Shown here in pieces: positions 10,061 to 17,350 of a stretch of 64,000 nt of DNA. The stretch comes from Methylobacterium sp. Leaf465 (GTDB taxonomy: Bacteria; Pseudomonadota; Alphaproteobacteria; Rhizobiales; Beijerinckiaceae): positions 189,004-253,003 of the forward strand of contig NZ_LMRA01000023.1 in the NCBI RefSeq assembly GCF_001424705.1, in the 5' to 3' direction. The number at the start of each line of letters is the position of its first letter. Positions within the stretch are counted from its first letter, which is position 1. A program made the position numbers and the translations under genes. The notes under the pieces are model-generated. The model searched no databases. It saw only the letters and a program-made list of their open reading frames with translations, and was not told the origin of the DNA.

Positions 10061-10095
10061 CAAATCCGTTTGATCCCTTCGGGATGGCGGATTTG
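10061..10095. terminator. Hairpin after mocA
   Basis: CAAATCCG (10061-10068) pairs with CGGATTTG (10088-10095). Inside that, ATCCC and GGGAT (10073-10077 and 10081-10085) pair around a TTC loop. It lies 11 bases past the mocA stop and may end that operon. There is no T-run, so a factor-independent terminator is not certain. A dispersed palindromic repeat is the alternative. Confidence 0.45.
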
Positions 10096-10160
10096 GGCCT
10101 CGCTCCAGCGCCGCGCAGGCTTGCCGAGACGGGCACCGCTCCGATCGGGCGGAGCCCGTA

Positions 10161-10331
10161 TCAGTCCTGAGCCGCCCGTGCCGGCGCGCGCTTGGCCTCG
10201 GCCCGGCAGCGGTCCGAGCAGTAGCGGACCTCGTCCCAGACCCGCTCCCACTTCTTGCGCCACGCGAAGGGCTTGCCGCACTGGACGCAGATCTTGGTGG
10301 GAAGATCGGCCTTCTTGCGCATCCGCGCCAT
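10161..10331 (-). CDS. DUF2256 zinc-ribbon-like small protein
   Basis: A 56-residue basic protein with two cysteine pairs, CVQCGKPF and YCSDRC, flanking a [12 protein letters not shown] segment. This is the DUF2256 signature and suggests a small metal-binding fold. DUF2256 genes are often found beside cryptochrome/photolyase-like genes. Here a PhrB-type photolyase lies about 1.1 kb away across a formyltransferase-like gene. The function is unknown. Start 10331 is used, though the internal ATG at 10322 is also possible. Confidence 0.75.
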   Translation of the reverse strand: MARMRKKADLPTKICVQCGKPFAWRKKWERVWDEVRYCSDRCRAEAKRAPARAAQD

Positions 10332-10381
10332 GGGGTCTGCTCGATCGCTTTCGTGGAGGGGTCGCTCCGATATAGGGCAGC

Positions 10382-11248
10382 CTACCGCCCCAGCTGTCCG
10401 GCCTCGCTGACCGGGACCGGGCTCCAGCGAGTGAGCTGGATGTAGCCGTCGCGGGCGGCGATGACGACGTGGCGGCGGTAGCGCTGCACCACCGTCCCCG
10501 GCGCATGCCGATGCGCCTCGCGCCAGCCCTCGGCCGCCGCCACGTAGACCCGGGACTCGCCGACCCGGGCGATCGTCTCGATCGTGCCGAAGGCACGGAC
10601 CCGGCGCAGGATCGTCTCGACCTCGGCGCGGAAGTCGAGGGTGCGATCCGCATCCGTCACCCGAGGCCAGTAGGAGCCGGTGCCCTGGGGAGCGGGCGTC
10701 CGCCAGAGGGCGGGCAGGTCCCGGGCGATCGGGCCGGCGGCGATGCGGCGCGCCGCCATCTGGCACTTGGCCAGCAGGGTCTCATGCGATTCCAGGGCCG
10801 CGAGCGGAAAGCGCTCCTGGGCCAGGATGTCGCCGGTGTCGAAGCCGTCCTCGGCCAGCACGTGGGCGGTGACGCCCCAGTCCGGCTGCCCGTCGGAGAT
10901 CGCCTTGAAGAGCGGGTAGGGTCCGCGGCCCAGGGGAAGCGGGGAGGGGTGGAAATTGAGCGCGTAGGCGCACCGCCCGCGCCAGCCCCGGATCAGCCAG
11001 GGATAGCCCGCCACCACCAGGGCCCAGTCCCGGCCCTGCGCCTCCGCGAGCCCGGCGAGGTCCTCCGGCCGCATCCGCGAGATCTGGATCGGCACGCGGT
11101 GGCGGCGGGCCTGCGTCACCACCGCCTCGTTGTGGTCGTAGATCCCGTCGCAGGGCCGGGTGAACAGCTTGATTGGCGTCCAGCCCGCCCCGATCAGGGC
11201 CTCGAACACGCCGCCGAGGAAATCGATTCCGGCAAAGGCGAACTTCAT
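10382..11248 (-). CDS. Formyltransferase-family protein (Fmt/ArnA-like)
   Basis: A 288-residue protein related to folate-dependent formyltransferases. The N-terminal Rossmann half ([19 protein letters not shown]) leads to [15 protein letters not shown] near residue 138, which holds the Asn and His of the family's catalytic triad. [10 protein letters not shown] (near 176) supplies the Asp. A C-terminal OB-like part follows. It is not the standard methionyl-tRNA formyltransferase, whose motif and context (def, fmt) differ. The acceptor substrate is unknown. It diverges from the photolyase gene and lies 50 bases upstream of the DUF2256 gene on the same strand. Confidence 0.75.
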   Translation of the reverse strand: MKFAFAGIDFLGGVFEALIGAGWTPIKLFTRPCDGIYDHNEAVVTQARRHRVPIQISRMRPEDLAGLAEAQGRDWALVVAGYPWLIRGWRGRCAYALNFHPSPLPLGRGPYPLFKAISDGQPDWGVTAHVLAEDGFDTGDILAQERFPLAALESHETLLAKCQMAARRIAAGPIARDLPALWRTPAPQGTGSYWPRVTDADRTLDFRAEVETILRRVRAFGTIETIARVGESRVYVAAAEGWREAHRHAPGTVVQRYRRHVVIAARDGYIQLTRWSPVPVSEAGQLGR

Positions 11249-11473
11249 GCGGCTCCCGACGGTCCTGCGACGTCACGGATCGGTCGATCCCGCGCGGGGA
11301 CGGCTCCCCGTCCCCGGCATCCGCCATACCTACCGCATCGGGAGCGAATTGGGAGCGGGCATGAATATGGGAGCGCGCATGAGGCGGGAGATCGTCATCG
11401 GCGACGCGGGCGGACGAGCGCCCGGCCGGCGCCCGCCGCGGGACGCCCTTCGGGCTCTTCGGCAGGCCGAGGG

Positions 11474-13123
11474 CTGATCGCCATCCGCACGCTCCGCTTC
11501 CTCCTCGGCGACCAGCTCACCCGCCGCATCGCCACCCTCACCGATCTCGATCCGGACCACGACGTCGTCCTGATGGTCGAGGTGCGGGCCGAGGCCACCT
11601 ACGTGCGCCACCACAAGCAGAAGATCGCCTTCCTGTTCTCGGCGATGCGCCACTTCGCGGCGGACCTGGAGGCGGATGGCATCACCGTCGACTATGTCCG
11701 CCTCGATGCCCCGGGCAACACCGGCAGCTTCACCGGCGAGCTGGAACGCGCCGTTGCGCGCCACGCGGTCGACCGCGTCGTCGTCACCGAACCCGGGGAG
11801 TGGCGGGTCTGGACCATGATGGAGGGCTGGCGCGCTGATCTCGGCCCGCCCGTGGAGATTCGCGACGACAACCGCTTCCTCTGCCCCCGCGCCGACTTCG
11901 CCGCCTGGGCCGGCGACCGCCGGAGCCTGCGCATGGAGACGTTCTACCGCGGCATGCGCCGCCGCACCGGCCTGCTGATGGAGGGGACCGAGCCGACCGG
12001 CGGCCGCTGGAACTTCGACCCCGAGAACCGCAAGGGGCTGCCGAAGGGCCACGGCGTGCCCGAGCGCGTCGGCTTCCCGCCCGATGCCGTGACCCGGGAG
12101 GTCATCGCCCTGGTCGAGCGCGACTTCGCGGATCACTTCGGCGAGACCGACGCCTTCGCCTGGCCGGTCACCCGGGCCGAGGCCATCACCGCCTTCAAGC
12201 ACTTCCTCGCCGTCGGCCTGCCGGCCTTCGGCGACTATCAGGACGCGATGCGCGCGGACGCGCCGTTCCTGTACCACGCGCTGATCGCGCCGGCGCTGAA
12301 TGCCGGGCTGCTGACGCCGGAGGAGGTCTGCCGGGCGGCGGAGCGCGCCTATCGCGCCGGGGAGGCCCCGCTTCACTGCGTCGAGGGGTTCATCCGCCAG
12401 ATCCTCGGCTGGCGCGAATACGTGCGCGGCCTGTACTGGGCCCGGATGCCGGACTACGCGGCGTCGAACGCCCTCGAGGCCACCCGCGATCTGCCGTGGT
12501 TCTACTGGTCCGGCGAGACCGCGATGAACTGCCTGGCGCAGTGCATCGGCGCCACCCGCACCCACGCCTACGCCCATCACATCCAGCGCCTGATGGTGAC
12601 GGGCAACTTCGCCCTGCTCGCCGGCCTGGCCCCCGAGCAGGTGGAGGAATGGTACCTCGTCGTCTACGCCGATGCCTACGAATGGGTCGAGCTGCCCAAC
12701 GTCCACGGCATGGTGCTCTGGGCCGATGGCGGCGTGATGGGCTCGAAGCCCTACGCGGCCTCGGGCGCCTACATCAACCGCATGTCGGATTACTGCCGGG
12801 GCTGCGCCTACGACGTGGCCAAGAAGACCGGTCCATCGGCCTGCCCGTTCAACTATCTCTACTGGAACTTCCTCATCCGGCACGCGGAGCGCCTGGCGGA
12901 CAATCCGCGCCTCGCCATGCCCTACCGCACCCTGGCGCGGATGGACCCGACGAAGCGCGCCGCGATCCTCGACGACGCGGCGCGCTTCCTCGACGGGCTC
13001 GACGCGGCGCCGCCGGCCGCCCCGGCCGACCAGGGCACCCTCGCCCTGGCGCCGCCCCGGTCGAATCTGGCCCGCCATCCGGCCCGCGACACGGTTACCA
13101 GGGCGTCCAGACGGAAAGGCTGA
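11474..13123 (+). CDS. FeS-type cryptochrome/(6-4) photolyase, PhrB-like; atypical start
   Basis: A 549-residue protein matching the FeS-BCP photolyase group typified by Agrobacterium PhrB, which repairs (6-4) photoproducts using FAD and a [4Fe-4S] cluster. It has LLGDQL at the N-terminus, YVRHHKQKIAFLFSAMRHFA, VTEPGEWR, GRWNFDPENR, AYAHHIQRLMVTGNFALL, and cluster cysteines including CRGC (441 and 444) and SACPFN (457). The spacing agrees with PhrB. The frame has no ATG, GTG or TTG near the conserved N-terminus. CTG at 11474 is the best placed candidate. The 3' end overlaps the convergent bcsS-like gene by 29 bases. Confidence 0.88.
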   Translation: MIAIRTLRFLLGDQLTRRIATLTDLDPDHDVVLMVEVRAEATYVRHHKQKIAFLFSAMRHFAADLEADGITVDYVRLDAPGNTGSFTGELERAVARHAVDRVVVTEPGEWRVWTMMEGWRADLGPPVEIRDDNRFLCPRADFAAWAGDRRSLRMETFYRGMRRRTGLLMEGTEPTGGRWNFDPENRKGLPKGHGVPERVGFPPDAVTREVIALVERDFADHFGETDAFAWPVTRAEAITAFKHFLAVGLPAFGDYQDAMRADAPFLYHALIAPALNAGLLTPEEVCRAAERAYRAGEAPLHCVEGFIRQILGWREYVRGLYWARMPDYAASNALEATRDLPWFYWSGETAMNCLAQCIGATRTHAYAHHIQRLMVTGNFALLAGLAPEQVEEWYLVVYADAYEWVELPNVHGMVLWADGGVMGSKPYAASGAYINRMSDYCRGCAYDVAKKTGPSACPFNYLYWNFLIRHAERLADNPRLAMPYRTLARMDPTKRAAILDDAARFLDGLDAAPPAAPADQGTLALAPPRSNLARHPARDTVTRASRRKG

Positions 13124-13814
13124 GATAGGGGCCGGGGTCCTGATCGCCGGCGAGTTGCAGCCCGGCCGAGAGGCGCAGGCTGAAGCCGCCGAGGGCGAAA
13201 TCCGTCGCGTGCAGGCCGACGTTCCACTTCCGGTAGCCGGTCCCGTCCCCGGAGAAGGCGATCTCGGGTCCGAGATAGGCGCCCCAGTGCCGATAGCCCC
13301 AGGCGAGGCGACCCCAGGTGCTCATGCGGGTGGTGCCGGTCACCAGCGTGGCGGCGAACAGGGTCGCGTCGGTGGGGTGGGCCCACACCTCGCCGTGGAG
13401 GCGCAGGCCGAAGCGGGGCGGCAGGGCCTGCACGCAGCCGCAGCCCGACACCACCTCCATCGATCCCTCCGGCCCCGCATAGGCCGCCACGACACCCCAG
13501 TCGCGAAACCACTGGTAGCCGAGCACGACGGCGCCGATCGCGGTGTCGCGCGTGGCGGCGCCCTCGCGGCGGCGCTGGCCGCCGAGGCTCCCCAGGGCGA
13601 CGAATCCCTCCCGGTCGACCCGGTCCGGCGCCAGCTTCGCCCCGGTGGTCACGAAGACGGAGGGGCTCGCCTCCAGGCTTCCGAACAGGACGAGCGAGGC
13701 CGGCGAGGAGGACAGGGCCGGCGTGCCGAGGAGACCGGCGGCGCAGGCGGCCGGCACGACGAACCGCTTGGGCTTTCGCTTCGCCTCGGACAGGGCTGTG
13801 GTCGTCGCGCGCAC
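13095..13814 (-). CDS. bcsS: Cellulose biosynthesis protein BcsS-like
   Basis: A 239-residue protein resembling the BcsS family (outer-membrane-type beta-rich protein linked to bacterial cellulose or exopolysaccharide production). Recognisable blocks are LFGSLEASPSVFVTTGAK, VVLGYQWFRDWGVVAAYAGPEGS and GTTRMSTWGRLAWGYRHWGAYLGPE. The start is GTG at 13814. A hydrophobic segment near residues 18-34 suggests export. No cellulose synthase is present here, but exoD and a WcaJ-type transferase are close. Its 3' end overlaps the photolyase gene on the other strand by 29 bases. Confidence 0.7.
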   Translation of the reverse strand: MRATTTALSEAKRKPKRFVVPAACAAGLLGTPALSSSPASLVLFGSLEASPSVFVTTGAKLAPDRVDREGFVALGSLGGQRRREGAATRDTAIGAVVLGYQWFRDWGVVAAYAGPEGSMEVVSGCGCVQALPPRFGLRLHGEVWAHPTDATLFAATLVTGTTRMSTWGRLAWGYRHWGAYLGPEIAFSGDGTGYRKWNVGLHATDFALGGFSLRLSAGLQLAGDQDPGPYLSLSVWTPW

Positions 13815-13869
13815 GGGCGTCCCAGGTTCGACCCCGAGGACGCCCTGGCGGTCATGGCACCGGGCCCCG

Positions 13870-14000
13870 GAATCAATCTAGAATCTATATAACATAAAAA
13901 TTATAACTCTCTGATTGTATTTTGATCCATCGCACAGAACACATCTGGTCAAGATACCTCATCGCAACTAACCGAGATTCTTCGCAACCTAAGATTGATT
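13870..14000. promoter_or_regulatory. AT-rich divergent promoter region, bcsS/exoD
   Basis: A sharply AT-rich stretch (about 13876-13935, with runs of A and T) lies between the divergent bcsS and exoD genes in otherwise GC-rich DNA. It is a natural place for promoters in both directions. I could not assign specific -35/-10 boxes or a regulator site. Confidence 0.4.
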
Positions 14001-14076
14001 ATTTGAGTGCGAGTCGATTTCCAGGACCGGGTGGATCCGTTCGAGGACCGCATTTCGGGGCCTTCCCGGCGCGCGG

Positions 14077-14751
14077 ATGCGCCGCTTGGCCTCGGCGCCC
14101 ATCTCGGCTACAGCCCGGCTCAGGACCGTCGCCAATGGCCGAGCTTTCTTGTCACCAGCTGCCAGAACTTCCGAGGTTCTCACCGTGCTCGCCGAGCAGG
14201 AAGGGGAACGGCTGACCGTCGGCGAGATCGTCGCCGTCCTGAAGGATCGCGCCTTCGCGCTCCTCATCGTCATCCTCGGATTGCCCAATTGCCTGCCGAT
14301 GCCGCCGCCGATCCCCCTGGTCTGCGGTCTTCTGCTGCTGCTGGTTGCGATTCAGATCACAGCCGGCATGGCCTCGCCCTGGCTGCCCCGCGCGCTGCTG
14401 CGCCGGTCCGTCGCCCGCAGCGACGTCGAGCGGGCCGCCAGCCGGGCCGTGCCGCTGCTGCGCCGCCTTGAGCACTGGTCGCGCCCGCGCATGAGCCTGT
14501 TCGAGACCGCCCTCGGCATGCGCGGCGTCGGCCTCATCCTGCTCACCCTGTCGCTGGCCCTGATCGTGGCCGCGCCGATCGTGGGACAGATCCCCCTCGG
14601 CCTCGCCATCTGCCTCGTCGGCCTCGGCCTCGTCGAGCGCGACGGCGTCGTGGTTCTGGGGGGGCTCGCCATCGGCGCCGTGGGCGTCCTCCTCAATGCC
14701 GGCTTCGTCTATGCGATCATCTCCGGCCTCATGAGCCTGTTCGCTCTCTGA
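14077..14751 (+). CDS. Exopolysaccharide synthesis ExoD family membrane protein
   Basis: A 224-residue integral membrane protein of the ExoD family. The N-terminal soluble part contains LTVGEIVAVLKDRAFALLIVIL, followed by the family motif GLPNCLPMPPPIPLVCG near residue 70. Several hydrophobic helices follow to the C-terminus. ExoD was first linked to exopolysaccharide production in Sinorhizobium, but its molecular role is unclear. The start at 14077 is the track-supported ATG. A later start is possible because the first 30 residues are poorly conserved. Confidence 0.78.
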   Translation: MRRLASAPISATARLRTVANGRAFLSPAARTSEVLTVLAEQEGERLTVGEIVAVLKDRAFALLIVILGLPNCLPMPPPIPLVCGLLLLLVAIQITAGMASPWLPRALLRRSVARSDVERAASRAVPLLRRLEHWSRPRMSLFETALGMRGVGLILLTLSLALIVAAPIVGQIPLGLAICLVGLGLVERDGVVVLGGLAIGAVGVLLNAGFVYAIISGLMSLFAL

Positions 14752-14800
14752 CGGACGGACCGCGCCGAGGATCGCCGCGCTCCGAGGGTCGCTGCGCCCG

Positions 14801-15667
14801 TCAGGCTTCGAGATGGCGCGCCCGCACCAGCCGGCGGACCAGGCCGCCCCGGCGCCCGATCAGCATCGAGACCAGGTAGAAGCCGCCCGCCGCGAGTACG
14901 ATCGCGGGCCCGGTCGGGAGATCGGCCTGGTAGGACACGCTGAGCCCGACCACGCTCGACAGCATCGCGATCAGGACCGAGACCGGGATCATGCCCGACA
15001 GGTCCGCCGCCCAAAACCGCGCCGCAATGGCCGGCAGCAGCATCAGCCCCACCGCCAGCAGTGTGCCGAGGGCCTGGAAGCCTCCGACGAGGTTCATCAC
15101 CACGAGGCCGAGAAAGGCGTAGTGCACCGGGCCGCCGGCCCGGCTGACCGTGCGCAGGAACAGCGGATCGACGCATTCCATCACCAGGGGCCGATAGATC
15201 GCCGCCAGCCCGAACAGCGTCACGGTGGCGATGCCGCCAAGGAGCCAGAGGGCCGGGTCGTCGAGGGCGAGGACGCTGCCGAACAGGATGTGCAGCAGGT
15301 CGATCTGCGAGCCGCGCAGGGAGACCAGCAGGACGCCGCCGGCCAGCGAGATCAGGTAGAAGGCCGCGAGGCTCGCATCCTCCTTGATCACAGTGGATCG
15401 GGTCACGAAGCCGGCCAGCAGCGCCACCGCGAGGCCGGCGGCCAAGCCGCCCAGGGTCATGGCCGGCAGGGACAGCCCCGCCACCAGGAAGCCCGCCGCC
15501 GCCCCGGGCAGGATCGCGTGGCTCATGGCGTCGCTCATCAGGCTCATGCGCCGCAGCATCAGGAACACGCCGACGGGCGGGGCCGAGAGCGACAGGGCGA
15601 GACAGCCGACCAGGGCCCGGCGCATGAAGCCGAATTCGACGAAGGGACCGAAGAGGAGGTCGATCAC
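14801..15667 (-). CDS. znuB: Zinc/manganese ABC transporter permease (ZnuB-like)
   Basis: A 288-residue ABC-3 family permease with eight or so hydrophobic segments, and SDAMSHAILPGAAAGFLVAG near residue 42, the cytoplasmic EAA-like element of ZnuB/MntB permeases. The start overlaps the upstream ATPase stop by four bases (15664-15667), which indicates coupling. The divergent zur gene and a candidate operator beyond the ATPase argue for zinc as substrate. No gene for the usual periplasmic ZnuA binding protein is present in the window. Confidence 0.87.
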   Translation of the reverse strand: MIDLLFGPFVEFGFMRRALVGCLALSLSAPPVGVFLMLRRMSLMSDAMSHAILPGAAAGFLVAGLSLPAMTLGGLAAGLAVALLAGFVTRSTVIKEDASLAAFYLISLAGGVLLVSLRGSQIDLLHILFGSVLALDDPALWLLGGIATVTLFGLAAIYRPLVMECVDPLFLRTVSRAGGPVHYAFLGLVVMNLVGGFQALGTLLAVGLMLLPAIAARFWAADLSGMIPVSVLIAMLSSVVGLSVSYQADLPTGPAIVLAAGGFYLVSMLIGRRGGLVRRLVRARHLEA

Positions 15668-16554
15668 GCGGCGTGCCCCCGGTCGCGTACCGCCCCATGG
15701 TCGTGGGCATGCGGATGCGCATGGCGCCCATCGGGGCCGTGGTCATGGTCGGGACTGTGGTCGTGGTCGGGACTGTGGTCGTGGTCGTGGGGCGGGCCCG
15801 GCTCCTCGTGCCGGCCGCAAACCGCGGCATCCTCGTCCCAGGCCTCCGACAGGCTCTGGGCGCGGGCGAGGTTCTGGGGCGTGAGCACCCGCTCGGTCGG
15901 TCCCCAGGCGACGCGCTCCCGCGCGAGCAGGAGCGTGTGCGGGAAGTGGCTCCGCACCTGTCCGAGATCGTGGAGGGCGGCCACAATGGTGCGGCCCTGC
16001 CCGTGCCAGGCGCGGACCAGGGCCAGCAGGTCGGCCGTGGTGCGTCCGTCGACCCCCGTGAACGGCTCGTCGAGGAGGAGGACGCGGGCCTCCTGCACGA
16101 TCAGGCGCGCGAACAGGGCCCGCTGGAACTGGCCGCCCGACAGGGTGCCGATCAGGCGCGCCTCGAATCCGGCGAGGCCGACGGCGGCGAGGGCGTCCAG
16201 CAGCGTCGCCCGATGCCGGCGCGCGCTCCGCCAGGGGCCGAGGCGCCGCCACAGGCCCATGGCCACGAGATCGAGGACGCTGAGGGGGAAGCTGCGGTCG
16301 ATCTCCGCCGCCTGCGGCAGGTAGGCGATGGCCTCCTCGAGGCCCGGACGGGCGATCCGGCCCTCGAGACACGGAATCTCGCCGACGATGCCCTTCAGGA
16401 GGGTCGACTTGCCGGCCCCGTTCGGCCCGACCAGGGCGAGGAGGGCCCCGGGCGGAATGACCCCGTCGAGGTGGTGGACCGCCGGGTGGCGGTCGTAGCC
16501 CAGGGTCAGCCCGTGGAGCGTGATGGCGCCGGGCAGATCACAGCTCATGGTCAC
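15664..16554 (-). CDS. znuC: Zinc ABC transporter ATP-binding protein (ZnuC-like), His-rich tail
   Basis: A 296-residue ABC ATPase: Walker A GPNGAGKS near residues 43-50, signature SGGQFQRALFARL, Walker B VLLLDEPFTGVD and a switch His (ALHDLGQV). The last 48 or so residues are a His/Asp-rich extension with repeated SPDHDH units. Such a tail could bind zinc and may sense or buffer the transported metal. It lies between a 43-residue membrane ORF (3 bases upstream) and znuB, forming a compact operon. Confidence 0.88.
   Translation of the reverse strand: MTMSCDLPGAITLHGLTLGYDRHPAVHHLDGVIPPGALLALVGPNGAGKSTLLKGIVGEIPCLEGRIARPGLEEAIAYLPQAAEIDRSFPLSVLDLVAMGLWRRLGPWRSARRHRATLLDALAAVGLAGFEARLIGTLSGGQFQRALFARLIVQEARVLLLDEPFTGVDGRTTADLLALVRAWHGQGRTIVAALHDLGQVRSHFPHTLLLARERVAWGPTERVLTPQNLARAQSLSEAWDEDAAVCGRHEEPGPPHDHDHSPDHDHSPDHDHGPDGRHAHPHAHDHGAVRDRGHAA
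15739..15792. repeat. 18-bp tandem repeat coding the His-rich tail of ZnuC
   Basis: Units 15739-15756, 15757-15774 and 15775-15792 repeat GTGGTCRTGGTCGGGACT, the third being degenerate. On the minus strand they encode SPDHDH repeats in the ZnuC C-terminus. Slippage here would change the number of His pairs. Confidence 0.75.
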
Positions 16555-16557
16555 GAC

Positions 16558-16689
16558 TCATCGGGAGGCCCACAGGATGGCGGCCCAGAGCAGGAGGGTC
16601 AGGACCAGCGCCACCGCGAAGCGCAAGGACGCGCCGGCCTGGAACAGCGAGCGGCGGAGGGCGGCAGGGGGGCGCGGGGCTTGGATCAC
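16558..16689 (-). CDS. Small single-pass membrane protein at head of znu operon
   Basis: A 43-codon frame from GTG 16689 to TGA 16558. It has a basic, Pro-rich N-terminus (MIQAPRPPAALRRSLF) followed by one hydrophobic helix (FAVALVLTLLLWAAILW) and a short SR tail. It ends 3 bases before the znuC start, on the same strand, and no other in-frame standard start exists because a stop lies just upstream. The position and clean membrane topology argue for a real gene. No known family is recognised, and a role in zinc import is only inferred from context. Confidence 0.5.
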   Translation of the reverse strand: MIQAPRPPAALRRSLFQAGASLRFAVALVLTLLLWAAILWASR

Positions 16690-16767
16690 GGCGGGGCTTG
16701 GGTCACGGCGGGGCTCGGGTCACCGATGGATCATTTGCCCGAACGGGAGCGCCGGCTTATGTTGGCG

Positions 16768-16784
16768 GTGATACACTGTAACAC
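16768..16784. promoter_or_regulatory. Candidate Zur operator (17-bp palindrome)
   Basis: GTGATACACTGTAACAC is an inverted repeat of two 8-base arms around a central base, with one symmetric mismatch pair. It lies 38 bases before the zur start and about 80 bases before the divergent membrane-ORF/znuC operon. The size and symmetry fit a Fur-family site. Zur binding is inferred. Confidence 0.55.
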
Positions 16785-16821
16785 TCGGGCAGTTCAACGG
16801 GCCGGGTTCACGGGGCAGATC

Positions 16822-17310
16822 ATGCACGACCATGCGGCGACGCATGACCACGGTTGCGGCGGGGCGGAGGAAGCGATCGCCCGGGCGGAGCGCCTGTGTC
16901 GCGAGCGCGACCTGCAATTCACCCGCCTGCGTCGCGACGTGCTGGCGGCCGTGGCGGGGCAGACGCGGCCGATGGGCGCCTACGACATCGCCGAGACCCT
17001 GAGCGAGCCGGGGCGGCGCGTGGCGGCGGTCTCGGTCTACCGTGCCCTGGATTTCCTCACCGAGCACGGACTCGTGCACCGGATCGCCAGCCGTAACGCC
17101 TTCGTGTCCTGCGGCCACGCCCACACCGAGGGCGCCGGCCTCGTCTTCCTGATCTGCCGGAACTGCGGCACCATCGACGAGACCACCTCGCCGGAAGTGG
17201 AGGATCAGCTCGGCCGGACCCTGGCCAAGGCCGGCTTCAAGCCGACGAGCCGCATCCTCGAGGTCGAGGGCGAGTGCGGTGCCTGCCTCGGCCGGACCAC
17301 TGCGGAGTGA
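16822..17310 (+). CDS. zur: Zinc uptake regulator Zur (Fur family)
   Basis: A 162-residue Fur-family repressor. The winged-helix part spans about residues 30-95 (AYDIAETLSEPGRRVAAVSVYRALDFL). Structural zinc cysteines are at 112/115 (CRNC) and 152/155 (CGAC), and HAHTEGAG supplies sensor-site histidines. A His-rich N-terminus (MHDHAATHDHGCGG) is an extra. The divergent znu genes favour Zur over Fur or PerR. The start at 16822 is chosen because the residues before it form no conserved sequence and overlap the candidate operator. Confidence 0.85.
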   Translation: MHDHAATHDHGCGGAEEAIARAERLCRERDLQFTRLRRDVLAAVAGQTRPMGAYDIAETLSEPGRRVAAVSVYRALDFLTEHGLVHRIASRNAFVSCGHAHTEGAGLVFLICRNCGTIDETTSPEVEDQLGRTLAKAGFKPTSRILEVEGECGACLGRTTAE

Positions 17311-17350
17311 GCGGGCACGCCCGCGGCCTCGCGCCGGGCCGCTCGTCGGC

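Noticed and set aside
15739..15792. CRISPR-like repeats
   Set aside because: Direct repeats without spacers that encode a His-rich tail in frame.
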